Positions 33,781-45,487 of a stretch of DNA of 64,000 bases are shown piece by piece; the stretch's first letter is position 1, and every line of letters starts with the position of its first letter. The position numbers were made by a program, and so were the translations under genes. Where the stretch lies: NCBI GenBank assembly GCA_029204045.2, contig CM055060.1, forward strand, positions 50,857,526-50,921,525, in the 5' to 3' direction. The stretch is from Tillandsia leiboldiana. Lineage: Eukaryota > Streptophyta > Magnoliopsida > Poales > Bromeliaceae. The notes below the pieces were generated by a model that worked only from the letters and a program-made list of their open reading frames with translations, did not search any database and was not told the origin of the DNA.

Positions 33781-34980
33781 CAATAGTTTTGGTGGCCTAG
33801 GATGAAAGCTAACGTGGCAAAGCATGTAGCTCAGTGCCTGGTGTGCCAATAGGTGAAAGCGGAGCATCAGCGACCAGCAGGAAAGCTGCAACCACTTCCA
33901 GTGCCAGTGTGGAAGTGGGAGTAGATTACTATGGACTTTGTCACAGGCTTGCCTTGATCCTAGCGAGGTCATGATGCCTTATGGGTGATAGTGGATCGAC
34001 TCACCAAGTCGGCCCACTTTTTGCCGATCCATACGACGTGGTCCAGAGATCGACTTGCGCAACTCTATATCGACGAGATTGTTAGGCTTCATGGAGTGCC
34101 GATGTCGATCATCTCGGACCGGGACACTAGGTTTGTGTCACAGTTCTTGAGGAATTTGTAGCAATCCATGGGCACCAAGCATAATTTTGACCCTACTTTC
34201 CACCCTCAGAGTGATGGGCAATCTGAGCGCGTTATTCAGACGCTCGAGGATATGTTACGCGCTTGTATTTTAGATTTTGGAGACGGTTGGTTCAGATATT
34301 TGCCTTTGGTGGAGTTCGCCTATAACAATAGTTATCAGGCGAGCATTGGGATGGCGCCTTACGAGGCGTTATATGGGTATATGGGCATCGATGTCGGTCC
34401 TTGATCTGCTGGGACGACATCGGTGAATGCCGGATGATCGAGCCGGACTTGGTTGAAGACGCTGAAGCCAAGATTCGTATTGCGAGACAGTGGTTACTCA
34501 CCGCACAGAGCAGGCAAAAGAGCTACGTGGACCAGCGCCATCGCGACCTTGAGTTCTAAGTTGGTGACCATGTTTTGCTAAAGGTGTCACTAGCTAGAGG
34601 AATCGAACGGTTCGGACTGCGGAACAAGCTTAGTCCGCGATTTGTGGGACCCTTCGAGATACTTGAGCGCATCGGTCCAGTGGCCTATTGGCTGGCTCTT
34701 CCTCCGAGTCTCACCCGAGTGCACAATATTTTTCACGTCTCCATACTCCAGAAGTATATTCTAAACTCTTCCCACGTGATTAGCCCCACGACGATACAGC
34801 TTTGTGAGGATTTGAGCTACGATGAAGCTGCCGTGCGAATTCTGGCACGTGATAAGAAAAAGCTACGGTATAGGATGATCCCTTATGTGAAGGTACAGTA
34901 GGAGAATCACGAGGAGCGAGAAGCCACTTGGGAGCGTGAATCGGACATGATGGAGCATTTTTCTCATTTATTTGGTTCTT
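33718..34980 (+). pseudogene. Ty3 integrase with chromodomain-like tail, broken
   Basis: Integrase inserts element DNA into the genome. The zinc-binding N terminus shows HRSLYTVHPCG and CLVCQ. The DDE core shows MDFVTGLP, DRLTKSAHFLPI, IISDRDTRFVSQFL and HPQSDGQSERVIQTLEDMLR, so all three acidic residues are present. PFEILERIGPVAYWLALPP with VHNIFHVSILQKY follows, then a tail with VRILARDKKK and EATWE, which in Tekay-type chromoviruses is a chromodomain that steers insertion. Stops (33784, 33850, 33922, 33957, 34159, 34402) and a frame change after 34404 break it. Confidence 0.87.
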
Positions 34981-34997
34981 GATTGTATGTAAGTTTC

Positions 34998-35028
34998 GGG
35001 GACGAAACTTTTTATGAGGAGTGAGTGA
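34998..35028 (+). promoter_or_regulatory. Polypurine tract region of the Ty3 element
   Basis: GGGGACGAAACTTT then ATGAGGAGTGAGTGA, directly before the 3' LTR. Confidence 0.75.
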
Positions 35029-37858
35029 TGTAATACTCGAGAATTTTAAAACTAGATTTTTTTTAAAATTTAATTGATTTTATTTCGGTTTTGGCATGGT
35101 TGTTTTGCATGAAAATCTGCGTAACCGCTGTTTGTTTGGGAACTTGAAATTGCGGCATATTTTTCAGAATTGTTAGTTGCGTTTTATTTTTTTGACTGGT
35201 TTGGATAAACCCAAATCTTGAATCTGGGGGCATTTTGGTTATTGGACCAAATATTATAAAGATGGATTAGGATTAGGGATCTTAAACACAATTACCCTAA
35301 TCCTTCCTCTTGCTTTTTCCACACAGCTATTGATTGTTTCCCATCTCACCCGTATGCCTCGGAAAGCGGAGCCGTCGTCACCGGAGAAGAAGCAGGTGGG
35401 CTCCTCTCCCCGCATCTTTTCTTCTTTTCTCTTCTCCCTTCTATTTTCTTTCTTGTTTTTTTTTTACTCTGGGTTCGAATACCCTAGCCAGCTGCGCGCC
35501 GCGCGCTGCCGCTCTTTTCCATAGTCGTCGCCGCCCTGTTAGCCGCCGCGCGCTCATTGCCGCTGCGCCTTGCACGCGCCTATGTTGTTGCGGGGCTGGC
35601 CTTGTGCACGCTGCTGCTGCGCGTGCCCCGCGCCGCCTCAGCTACTAATTGCGCCCAACACGTGTCATCCTCGCCGCGCCTTGCTCTTGCGCACCTCTAT
35701 TGCTGTGCACCTCTGCGCATGCGGCCGCGCGAGCCTAGCGCGTGTCATCCCCGCCGCGCGCGTAGCGCCGCGCCTTGCCTTTGCGCGCATGCGGCATTGC
35801 GGGCTGCTGCAGTCCGACGCTGCTGCCGCGCACCCCTACGCGCATGCTATCGCACGCGATTGTGATGTTGTTGCCACGCGCTTGCTACCGCGAGGGCTGT
35901 TGCCGTGCGCCTCGGCACGCATGTTGTCGCACGCCTTTGCGCGCAGTGCTGTTGCCCAGCACCTTGCCGTGCGATGGCTTTGTGCACAGCACATCCTCTA
36001 AGCCAACGTGCACCCCAATGCCATGCCCGCGTCGTGCACCACTTGCGTCGTGCCGCTTTGCTGGCCACACCGTGCGCAGTGTTTGTTTTCCTCGAACCAC
36101 GCACGCCCTTCTTGCGATGTCCTGCCTAACCTGTGCCTTGTCTTCCGTTTCGCTGTTGTAGTTTATGGCGGACCCGATGCAGTCTGGTTTTCGTAGTAGT
36201 GCACCGTTTTGCGGCCGGATACTTCTGTGGCCTTCGATTCTTTACCGTTTGAGTACGGTACACCCGAAAACCTCTTATGTGGCCATAAATAGTGTGTTGT
36301 ACATTTTATGGTTGTGGTGATTTGGAGACAATTAGTATCGAACCGTTTTCCCTTAATTATCTTTTTGGTGTAATTAATTACATCGGCGGATCGCCGGAAA
36401 TCCCGGCGGATCCCGGGACAACAGTGATGTTCCCATTTCAGCCTTTTGTTCACTTTGAGTCCGTGGGGGTGGGTATGTGAGAGTTGTTTTTGACAGTTGG
36501 TTGTGTTTCAGGCCCGAGCACCGAGGAGCCTTCTAGCCCATTATGCAGCGGATTCCAGGACCCCCTGAGTTGAGGTGGGTACTCTGATCTGGGCATTGGC
36601 ATAGTGTAACCTTTTGGGGTGCCGTGGTTGATTGGACCCTTTGGTTGCATCGCTAGCCCTACTTATTATTTCTTTTCCGCTTTTGATACATCATATCTAT
36701 TTTCAGTGTAGTGGACACTCTTAGTATAGTAGGACTTTTTATTTGCTTACCTACATGTCTTACTAAGTATTATTAGATACTCTTGCATTGATACCATATG
36801 CCACCTACTGCTAGATTTTACTTATCACTATTTACAGTTTTACCTTGCATGATAGAGTAGGTGGATTTTTCATTGCTACAGCATGTGTTTTTGACATACT
36901 TGATCCCGTTTGGGAGTTTTCGGCTCTTCGCCGTGTTTCCGGTCTTTCGACCGCGAGTTTGAGCTTCCGTATTGAGATCGCTATGCACAAGCTGTACATT
37001 TCACGTACACCGGTGGGCTGATCCCCCATAATGGTGTTCTTTACCTGTAGAGTGGTCTATTTGACCTGTGAGCCCATTTTACATGGCTGCATCTGTGGGA
37101 CCGGGCGATACTGAGCCCCTTTTGTTATCAGTCAGCAGGTGTGGGGTAATGTCAGACTTGATTCGACACTAGCCTAAGGTCCTCGTGACCAACAGTGGCA
37201 CCTGATTGGGTATCCTTACTTATGATAATATTGATGCATGTTTACAGTTTTTAGTATTGTCGTCTCGACAGTTATCATTTCAGCATCTACATATTGATAC
37301 ACTTATAAACTTCTATATCATTTACTGCTGCCTATTACCTGCCTACTACCTTTTAGTTATAGTATCCAGTAGGTACGACTTTTTCGTCTCAGGCTCGTTG
37401 TACCTACTGAGATACATTCAGTTGTGTCTCACACCCTTTGGGTGACTGTTTTTTAGGTCTGCCGGGTGGTGAGCAGTCCGGACGCTGATGAGAGATTCCA
37501 CGCTAGACCTGTCCCGAGTTTCTTATTATTTAGATTTATTTTTAGTTTTGTCAGATTCATATTGATTACTCATTCGGTTAGTTATGTAGTTTATCGCTGA
37601 TTGTCAATGCATTTGGATTAACTTGTGAACTTTGCAATTGGTTTATTTATGTAGTTAATCGGTTAGTTGTAAACTCTGATTGCATGATTGGTATCTTTGC
37701 TCTTGCCTAGCCAAGCGCGTACAGGGGAAACTTCGTTCGATTGGACTGGAAATTTTCTTTACGCGTAGCGGATCTGTTCATGTCCTGAAATTATTTTTCG
37801 AACTCTGATTTTTTTTTAAAAAAAAATTAGACCGCTTTTGAAAATCCGGAATGTGACA
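35029..37858 (+). mobile_element. 3' LTR of the Ty3 element
   Basis: 2830 bp, starting TGTAATACTCGAG and ending CCGGAATGTGACA. It has the same plan as the 5' LTR: a TATA-like ATTATAAAG near 35254 and a GC-rich block (35480-36060) about 100-150 bp shorter than its partner. It is clearly more diverged from its partner than the LARD LTRs are from each other. Confidence 0.88.
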
Positions 37859-37863
37859 AAAAT

Positions 37864-38170
37864 ATTTTTATATTTTGTAATGTTTGATTTATAGAAAAAA
37901 AATAAAATTTCATCAATATTTGTTTGGTTGAAAGAAAAAAAAAAATATTTGTTTGGTTTGATGAAAATAAATAAATAAATAAATAAAGTTTTTCAAAAAT
38001 TGATTTTTCTTTTTTTTTTGCTGATTTTTGGCGAAAAATGAAAGTATATTATTTTTTTTCAAATTCGTAAAAATAATCTTTTTTAAAACAAATTTTACGA
38101 CTAAATAAATTATACGAAAAAAAAAAAATTTTAATCGAAAAATAATTTTTACAGTTAATCAAACACACCC
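37864..38170. mobile_element. Right part of the older split MITE
   Basis: AT-rich sequence ending AATCAAACACACCC at 38170, the inverted match of 8207-8220. With the left part it makes an element of about 360 bp with long imperfect arms. Confidence 0.58.
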
Positions 38171-38975
38171 TAAGCTGAAAAGATTTTAAAAACTTAATAG
38201 CTCTGTCACGTATTAGTTATCAACTATTCTAACTCTGTAAAAGATGATTATACTTTTAAATTTGATGGAATCACTTATAGAGTTGATATAATTTTTAAAT
38301 TAATTGATAAAAAAATATTTTATTAGAAAATAAATAAATGTTGAGAAAGTATCAATTTAAAAAATTAAAATGAAGTGACAATTCCAAAAACAACCCTGTA
38401 AAGAAGAAAATTTTCCTACATTTTTTTTGTTTTAAAATTTCAAATAAATAATATAAAAATTAAATTGAGTTTAATCAGTTCGGCCAGTTCTTTAATTCAT
38501 GAATGAATTATAAAATTATAAGATGCACTATTTCTACATTGGACTATAATTTTATTACTTAATCCGAATAATTTTTAAAAAATTCTAAGTGATTCATTAA
38601 TTTATAGGCTAAATTGCTGGAAGTGAGCTTTTCAAAATAATATTTTTTATAATTTATTATAAAGAGTAATTTTATATGTCTTTTTATAAATATATCAAAA
38701 TTTAAATTTTTATGTTTATTTCTTTGTTCAGTATTCGTGAAAAATATTTAAGGTAAATTAATTTTTCTCTTCATTTTTTTGTGTTTTTTTTATAACTACG
38801 AAAAAAATGAGTGAAAAAGTAAATTATTAAATAGTTAAAAGAGAAAAAAAAAGTGAAAACAAAAGTCAAATAGAAATTTTGGTGAGATTTTAACTGTTTC
38901 GATTTGTGATGACAAATTAATATTTTAATTATATTTTATTAAAAAATAAACAGTAAAACTACGGTAAATAAAAAT

Positions 38976-39149
38976 AGGAAAATGCTATGTGTACATCCCT
39001 TTCGGGGTGTACATCATACACCCCACCCATCTAAGGGTGGGGGTGTGATGATGGGTCACTCGATGTGACCCGTAAAAAATATCGCCACCATTAAAATGGT
39101 GGAGGTGTATGATGTACACCCCTTCGGAGTGTACATGTAGCATTGCTCA
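38976..39149 (+). mobile_element. Hairpin MITE family B, copy 1
   Basis: About 174 bp with terminal inverted repeats: AATGCTATGTGTACATCCC at the left and, inverted, AATGCTACATGTACACTCC at the right. The core contains CACCCATCTAAGGGTGGG and GTCACTCGATGTGACCC, which are small palindromes. No coding capacity. Other copies are at 54667, 55422, 56887 and 57077. Confidence 0.8.
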
Positions 39150-40287
39150 TAAAAATAACCTTTGATCCGTATCCGATATATTACAGAGAGTTGGAAAAAA
39201 TTATTTTTTTTAGAAGATAAAATAAAAAGTATACAATAACAAAATAAAAGGTGTATTATTTTGACCGGGGGTGATTGCACCAAAGTGGTGAGTGCTGTCG
39301 CGTCTTCGTCAACGGTGGTGCTCTCTCTGCAGAAAAGTGCACGAGTTTTTCACCATTCGCGTGTTCGTTGAAGATTCGCTGTGGGGCGATCCGTACCACA
39401 CTGTGCTCCTGCGTTTAGATGCTGACACCTGGACAGTGACTTACGTTAGATGTTGGATGTTTCGTGGGCCAATTACCCATCAGTTTGGCCTGATTCATGT
39501 TGGCCCAAAAGCGGCCCATTTGTTAGGTCGTTAGATTTAAGCAATGTTTTAAAGCACTGTCCGAACCGGCGGTTTGACGGGTTCGACCGTAATCTAGTTC
39601 ATAGAACTGTCCGATTCTGCTATTACTGGATAAGTCAAAAATTGATCCGTTTTAACTTATTTGAATCGGGGATTCAACCAACGAAATTGGTCCGATTTTG
39701 AACAAATTAGCTGGATTTTTTAATCAAGTCGGATTAAAGTGTGGATCGTAATTAAGCACTAACCAGCTATTCCAAAAGCACGTGCTGAATGGTGCGGCCA
39801 TCTCACTTAAGGGCTCAGCCACAATCTTCACGGGAATCACAGTTCTACTCGATTTATTAGTCTTATCAGCCTATCGTTATGAGACAGAAATTGAACCTAC
39901 TTTAGCCAATAATAAATAGCCAACACAAAGGTCCAACAGTTTAAAATTCGATCAACTTTTTTGAGAATTTTATTTGTAATTCATTTTGTTGATTTTATAT
40001 TATATTACAATATATTAATGTCGTGAAAAGTAAAGCTTGAAAACTTTTATCCATTTAATCCGGTATAATGTATGTATAAGTTTATACAATAAAATTTAAA
40101 ATAATAATTAAATATTTATAATATCGTGCTGACATTATTGCTGCAACCAGGCTTTTGATCCAGTCGTGGATTTTGGATTTTAAAATATTAGTTTTAATTT
40201 TTGTTTATGAATTTATATTTATTTATTTATTTATTTTTATTTTTCACCATCTGAATCCACCAATTAAAATGATGGCTAGCTTGGGAT
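39150..40287. other. AT-rich intergenic DNA with a short higher-GC patch
   Basis: 39260-39540 is less AT-rich and holds a weak 80-codon frame (39292-39534) that I do not recognise. At about 39545-39720, CCGAACCGGCGGTTTGACGG and further GGTTCGACC-like words suggest an old DNA-transposon relic. The rest is low-complexity AT-rich DNA. I see no RNA gene. Confidence 0.4.
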
Positions 40288-40762
40288 TGTTGGATTTAAT
40301 TTTTAAATATATATGGGCTAACATATAAATTTATAATTATATTATGGGCTATCTAATTTAATAGGGCTATCAAGTGATTTAATATGGGTTCTGAAAATAT
40401 CTATTGGATATGGGTTATTAATGTGTAGAAACCCAATACAAGTCTAATTAGGGTTTATGGGACCCTAATTAAATGTAGTATATAAGAAATATAAGAGGTT
40501 TGTGGTCCCGAGTCGGATTCCTGCCGTTATTTGCCCTGCCCCATTCAGAGCAAAATTAATTAGACGACGAATCTAGACTTGGAAGCATGGATCCAGACGA
40601 TTTTATTATCGGTGTTTGAGAAACGATAAGATTTGAGAACGTGTTTCATCAGGCATGGATTCCGGTAAACGTTTATAATGTTTTCAATTAGATGAACGAT
40701 TATCTAATAATTTACATGTGTTTCTTGAATTATTTCGCATTAATTTGCATAAGGATCTATCA
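40288..40762 (+). mobile_element. Copia 5' LTR
   Basis: 475 bp, TGTTGG...ATCTATCA, with a TATA-like GTATATAAG near 40478. Its last bases have four more nucleotides (TCTA) than the 3' LTR. Confidence 0.88.
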
Positions 40763-40764
40763 AG

Positions 40765-40776
40765 TGGTATCGGAGC
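40765..40776 (+). promoter_or_regulatory. Copia primer-binding site
   Basis: TGGTATCGGAGC two nucleotides after the 5' LTR; close to the initiator-Met tRNA type, with one change from TGGTATCAGAGC. Confidence 0.82.
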
Positions 40777-41538
40777 CTCACATGTTTAAATCGTTAGATG
40801 CCGTTTTTTATTTGTAATCTTTTTTTTCTACCATAAAGATTATCTAGGGTAGAAATTAAGTTTTTTTTTTTTTTTTTTAAAGGAAATTATCATGAATCTT
40901 TTTTTTCCGCATTATAGTTCGATTTGTGATATTTTGGATTCCGAATTTCGATTGTTTAACGATTTTGGATTATAAAGTAAAGTTTTTTTGTTTTCTTTAT
41001 GCAAAGCATAATTTTGAAATTAAATTCAAATTTTGATATTTTCTTATTTTTTGGAATGTCCAAAATTTTAAAATAGACTAATTGAAGCAACGTGTTACCA
41101 AAGTAATATCTTTTGTGTAGATTAGTTTATTTGAAATAATTAGATTTATGTATTTGTTGTTTATGCGAATGGTGACCGGCCCAAAAAAATGTAACTATTT
41201 GGCCAAACTTCACATACAATTGTGGTAATAAATATGTGACAATTATCAAGTGTACCGTGTAAATAATAAGTCTATCCAAAGAAAGATTTATTATTTGACA
41301 GGATTAATTGTTAGTATTTGATTACTACGTTGAGAGTACCACTTACAATTGATATTTCTGTCCAAAGACCGAATGCCAATATTGTTCTAGGTATCTTGTT
41401 TTGGGGCTCACTATTATTTGAATTTATTTATTATGTTTTTGTTATGGATAAAATTGTGAGCTTAATGTTTGTTATTTTATTCTCTGTCCAGCTAATATTT
41501 CTGCTTTTTCAATATCTACTAATATCAATTCAATCCCA

Positions 41539-42345
41539 GTGCTGAATGGCACAAATTTCAAGGATGGGAAAGAGAACGTTATGATTATTCTCGGTTGCAT
41601 GGATCTGGACTTTGCGCTACGGACAGAACAACCCCCTTCTCTTACAAATAAAAGTTTCGCTGAGAATAAAAGGAACTTTGAGAAGTGGGAACATTCTAAT
41701 CGCATGAGTCTCATGATTATGAAACGTGCAATTTCAGAAACTTTCAGGGGCGTTATATCTGATGAGGATGATGCCAAGAAGTTCCTTGAGGAACTGGAAA
41801 AGCGCTTTGCCAAGAGCATAAAGGCTGAAACAAGTACATTACTATCTAAACTTGTTTCAATGAGGTATAAAGGAAAGGGCAACATAAGGGAGTATATTCT
41901 GGAGATGTCTCATGTTGCTTCAAAATTAAAGGCATTAAAGTTAGAGCTGTCTGAGGACTTGTTCGTGCATCTGGTTTTCATTTCTCTTCTGCACAATATA
42001 GCCAATTTAAGGTGAATTACAATACTCAAAAGAAGAAATGGTCTTTTAACGAGCTCATTTCTCATTGTGTGCAAGAAGAAGAAAGACTAAAGGAAGATCA
42101 ACCAGAAAGTGCTCACTTGGCAACCTCCTCTAAAGATAAAAAGAGAAAAAAAGGAAAGGAAGCTGCGGTTCGGACACCACGAAAGAAATGGCAAAAGAAA
42201 CAGGATTCGGAATTCACCTGTTACTTTTGCAAGAAGGGTGGACATATGAAGAAAGAATATCCTAAATACGCCGTTTGGCGTGTTAAGAAAGGTAAACTTC
42301 TCACTTTGGTTTGTTCTGAAGTTAATTTGACTTATGTACCTAGAC
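41539..42345 (+). pseudogene. gag: Copia Gag with zinc knuckle, frameshifted
   Basis: The particle protein of the copia element. The first frame holds the capsid-type region, including NFEKWEHSNRMSLMIMKRAI and LLSKLVSMRYKGKGNIREYI, and ends at 42014. The expected continuation is in another frame (VNYNTQKKKWSFNELI, from about 41998), so there is a frameshift just before 42000. The lysine-rich linker leads to the zinc knuckle CYFCKKGGHMKKEY (from 42219). It has CX2CX4HX4 spacing with tyrosine in place of the final cysteine. The true start may lie slightly upstream, since the N-terminal codons are ambiguous. Confidence 0.82.
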
Positions 42346-42620
42346 ACACTTGGTGGATAGATTCTGGTGCTACTACTCAAATAAGTGTGTCTATGCAGGG
42401 CTGTTTGACGAGCCGTCAACCAAATGATGCTGAAAGATTCATCTTTGTGGGCGACGACAAATCAGTTGAGGTTGAAGCCATATGGACTTTTAGGTTGTTA
42501 TTAAAGACTGATTTTTATTTGGATTTAGAAGAGACATTTATTGTACCGTCGTTTAGACGGAATTTGGTTTCTATTTCTATTTTGGACAAATCTGGTTACT
42601 CTTGTTCATTTGGAATTTAG
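42346..42620 (+). pseudogene. pro: Copia protease
   Basis: The aspartic-protease motif WWIDSGATTQIS (D-S-G, near 42352) is followed by hydrophobic strands including LEETFIVPSFRRNLVSISIL. The frame ends at 42618 with a frameshift; the next codons (SLFQNSNLVGTSSL) are in another frame. It is continuous with Gag upstream and integrase downstream as part of one polyprotein. Confidence 0.8.
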
Positions 42621-43680
42621 TCTTTTTCAAAATTCAAATCTTGTTGGAACTAGTTCTTTATCTGTGAATGACAACTTATATTTGTTGGATACAATCGCTT
42701 CATATAATGAATCCCTGTATACTAGTTCTCGTGGTACAAAGCGAAAATTAACTAATGAGAATTCCGCCATGTTATGGCACAAGCGCCTGGGTCGTATTTC
42801 TAAACAGAGAATTGAGAAACTTGTGTCAGATAGAATTCTTGATCCTCTCGATTTAATAGACTTTCAAGTCTGTGTTGAGTGCATTAAGGGGGAAGCAAAC
42901 AAATATTAAAAAATTAAATGCCAATAGAAGTTCTGACGTCTTAGAACTAATTCATACTGATATTTGTGGACCATTCCCTACGGCTTCCTAGAATGGTCAA
43001 CAGTATTTTATTACGTTTATAGACGACTATTCCCGTTATGGCTATTTATATTTGATTCATGAGAAGTCTCAATCATTGGACGTTTTTTAAGATCTTCAAA
43101 GCTGAAGTTGAGAACCAACTTGGCAAAAGAATTAAAGCTGTCAAATCTGATCGTGGTGGCGAGTACTATGGCAGATATGACGGATCAGGTGAGCAACGTC
43201 CAGGGCCTTTTGCTAAATTTCTAGAGGAATGCGGAATTGTCCCGCAATACACGATGCCAGGAAAATCTAGCATGAATGGTGTTGCTGAGAGACGTAACAG
43301 AACGTTTAAGGATATGGCCAGGAGTATGATTAGTCATTCTACCTTACCAGAATCCCTCTGGGAAGAAATGCTAAAAACTGCAGCTTACATTCTCAACAGG
43401 GTTCCAAGCAAAGCAGTAGCTAAAACCCCTTATGAACTCTGGACAAGAAAGAAGCCTAGTATTAGGCACTTACACATTTGGGGTTGTCCAGCTGAGGCAA
43501 AGCCACACAGGCCAAATGAAAATAAACTGGACTCAAGAACTATTAGCTGCTATTTCGTTGGATACTCTGAACGATCAAGGGGTTACAAGTTTTATGATCC
43601 CACGACTCGGTCATTTTTTTGAGACGGGAAATGCTAGATTTTTTGAGGAAGTTGAGTTTGGGGGGAAGATAAGATAAGGA
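42621..43680 (+). pseudogene. Copia integrase, frameshifted
   Basis: The pre-integrase zinc region reads MLWHKRLGRISKQRIEKLV and CVECIKG; the usual second histidine is replaced by arginine. HTDICGPFP and FIDDYSRYGYLYLI begin the catalytic core in one frame. After frame changes near 42905 and 43070 the core goes on with KRIKAVKSDRGGEYYG and SSMNGVAERRNRTFKDMARS, so the DDE residues are all visible. TISCYFVGYSERSRGYKFYD then marks the end of the domain. Three frameshifts make it inactive. Confidence 0.85.
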
Positions 43681-43989
43681 ATATTGTTTTTGAAGAGGAA
43701 TTCGTTTCTCTTCCTACAGTTGCTATTGACAATGATCAGATTTCTATCACTGACATTATTCAAGAAGCAAATTCGGACAATCAAGACAATGCTAATGAAT
43801 TCCCCGTTCAAAATCAAGAAATTGCTCATGAAGAGCAAACTCAACAACCTCAAGAGCAGATGCCATTAAGAAGATCCACTAGAGAAAAAAGAAATGCCAT
43901 TTCAGATGATTATATCATCTTTCTTCAAGAACATGAGGAAAACATAGGACTGAAAGAAGATGATCCAATCAACTTTCGCTAAGTCATAC

Positions 43990-44780
43990 AGAGTTCTAAT
44001 TCTCAAAAGTAGATTGATGCCATGAATGATGAGATAAAGTCCATGAACGACAATAATGTTTGAGATCTCGTCGAATTGCTTGAAGGTGTGAAACCTATTG
44101 GTTGTAAATGGAAATTTAAAACTAAAAAGGATTCAAAAGGCAATGTCGAGAGATATAAGGCTCGTCTTGTTGCGAAGGGTTTTACTCAAAAGGAAGGTAT
44201 TGATTATAAAGAGACATTCTCTCCGGTTTCATCGAAAGACTCTTTCAGGATTATAATGGCACTTGTAACTTATTTTGACCTTGAGCTACATCAGATGGAC
44301 GTAAAGATTGCGTTTCTCAATGGTGACATTGACGAGACAATTTATATGGTGCAACCAGAAAATTTTGTGTCAGGCGATCCAAAGAAAATGGTTTGCAAAT
44401 TGAAGAAATCTATCTATGGGCTCAAGCAAGCTTCCCGTCAATGGTATCATATATTTCATCAAGTAATTATCTCGTTTGGATTTGAGATAAATGCAGTTGA
44501 TGATTGTGTATACCATAAGTTCAGTGGGAGTAAATTTATTTTCTTGGTACTATATGTTGATGACATATTACTTGCTAGTAGCGATATAGGCTTATTGCAC
44601 GAAACTAAGAGATTTCTGACAAAGAATTTTGAAATGAAAGATCTTAGTGACGCCTCTTTTGTATTAGGTATACAGATACACCGAGATCGCTCTCAGGGTA
44701 TCCTTGGGTTATCACAAAAGAGCTATATCGATAAGGTTCTTAGCAGATTTGGAATGAAAGAATGCAAACCAGGAGATACC
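43990..44780 (+). pseudogene. Copia reverse transcriptase, N-terminal part
   Basis: RT of the copia element. Blocks: PIGCKWKFKTKKDSKGNVER, RYKARLVAKGFTQKEGIDY, the FSPVSS block, LHQMDVKIAFLNGDIDETIY, LKKSIYGLKQASRQWY and the catalytic YVDDILLAS (about 44560). Stops occur at about 43981, 44010 and 44062, upstream of the open frame that begins at 44076. The protein is cut at 44781 within MKECKPGDT by the solo LTR and resumes at 51994. The open frame past 44781 is read-through into the LTR and not part of the protein. Confidence 0.88.
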
Positions 44781-45487
44781 CTGTCACGCCCCAGGGTCGA
44801 AACTGCGATCCGGGCTCGCCAACAGATCCGCCATTTGTATGGAAACCCCCGCACAGACGAAGCGTCTACCCTACAAGTCAGATCTATAGCTAAACATGTA
44901 TCAGAGCTGAAATAAAACTAATAGCTACAGAATCATAAACTGAACATCTGAATAAAATAAATCCTCAATACATAGTCTCTTCCGCTATGTAAATAAATAT
45001 AAATACAGATCTCTCAGACTGTCCAGTACAAAAGTAGAATCTGAAAAATAATGGTACATCTACCTCTGACTCTTAAGTAAAATGGGTAAGGAAGCTACTC
45101 GGCCACACCCTCACCTCGATCAGCTGTCATCGCACGAACACAAGTCGGAACAGCAACCTCTGAAAAACCTATCACCGCAGCGGGTGTGAGAACTATTGCA
45201 AAAGGTAGTTCCCAGTGGGTACCGTCACCAATATCCACGGGATGCCCACTAAGTCTACTGGAGGCAAAACAAATAGGTATGTAGATAGATAATATGAAAG
45301 CTGGAATGAAATTACAGCTAATATGCCTCAAGTATCATGCTTAAAGGAAAAACTCAACTAAGAACATGCTATGCATCCACTCGCTCACGAGGTGCTCACA
45401 TAACACAATCTCAGTGACTGCCACATCGGGTCTAGTCAAGCCTGCGCCCCCTAGTGTATCAACCAGGGCGTCCCATCAGACTATCTC

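Larger units (their letters stand above)
8260..37858 (+). mobile_element. Tekay-like Ty3/gypsy retrotransposon with nested insertions
   Basis: Both LTRs start TGTAATACTCGAG (8260, 35029). The element is flanked by AAAAT at 8255-8259 and 37859-37863. A primer-binding site follows the 5' LTR, and a polypurine-like stretch precedes the 3' LTR. Domain order is gag, zinc knuckle, protease, RT, RNase H, integrase and a C-terminal chromodomain-like tail ending EEREATWERE. This order and the tail fit chromoviruses of the Tekay type. Without its three insertions it would be about 10.8 kb. Every domain has stop codons or frameshifts, so it is not autonomous now. The LTRs are visibly more diverged from each other than those of the LARD inside it. 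Confidence 0.88.

Noticed and set aside
44781..44915. The last part of the copia RT open frame, beyond residue 235
   Set aside because: It is read-through into the inserted solo LTR; the true continuation is at 51994.
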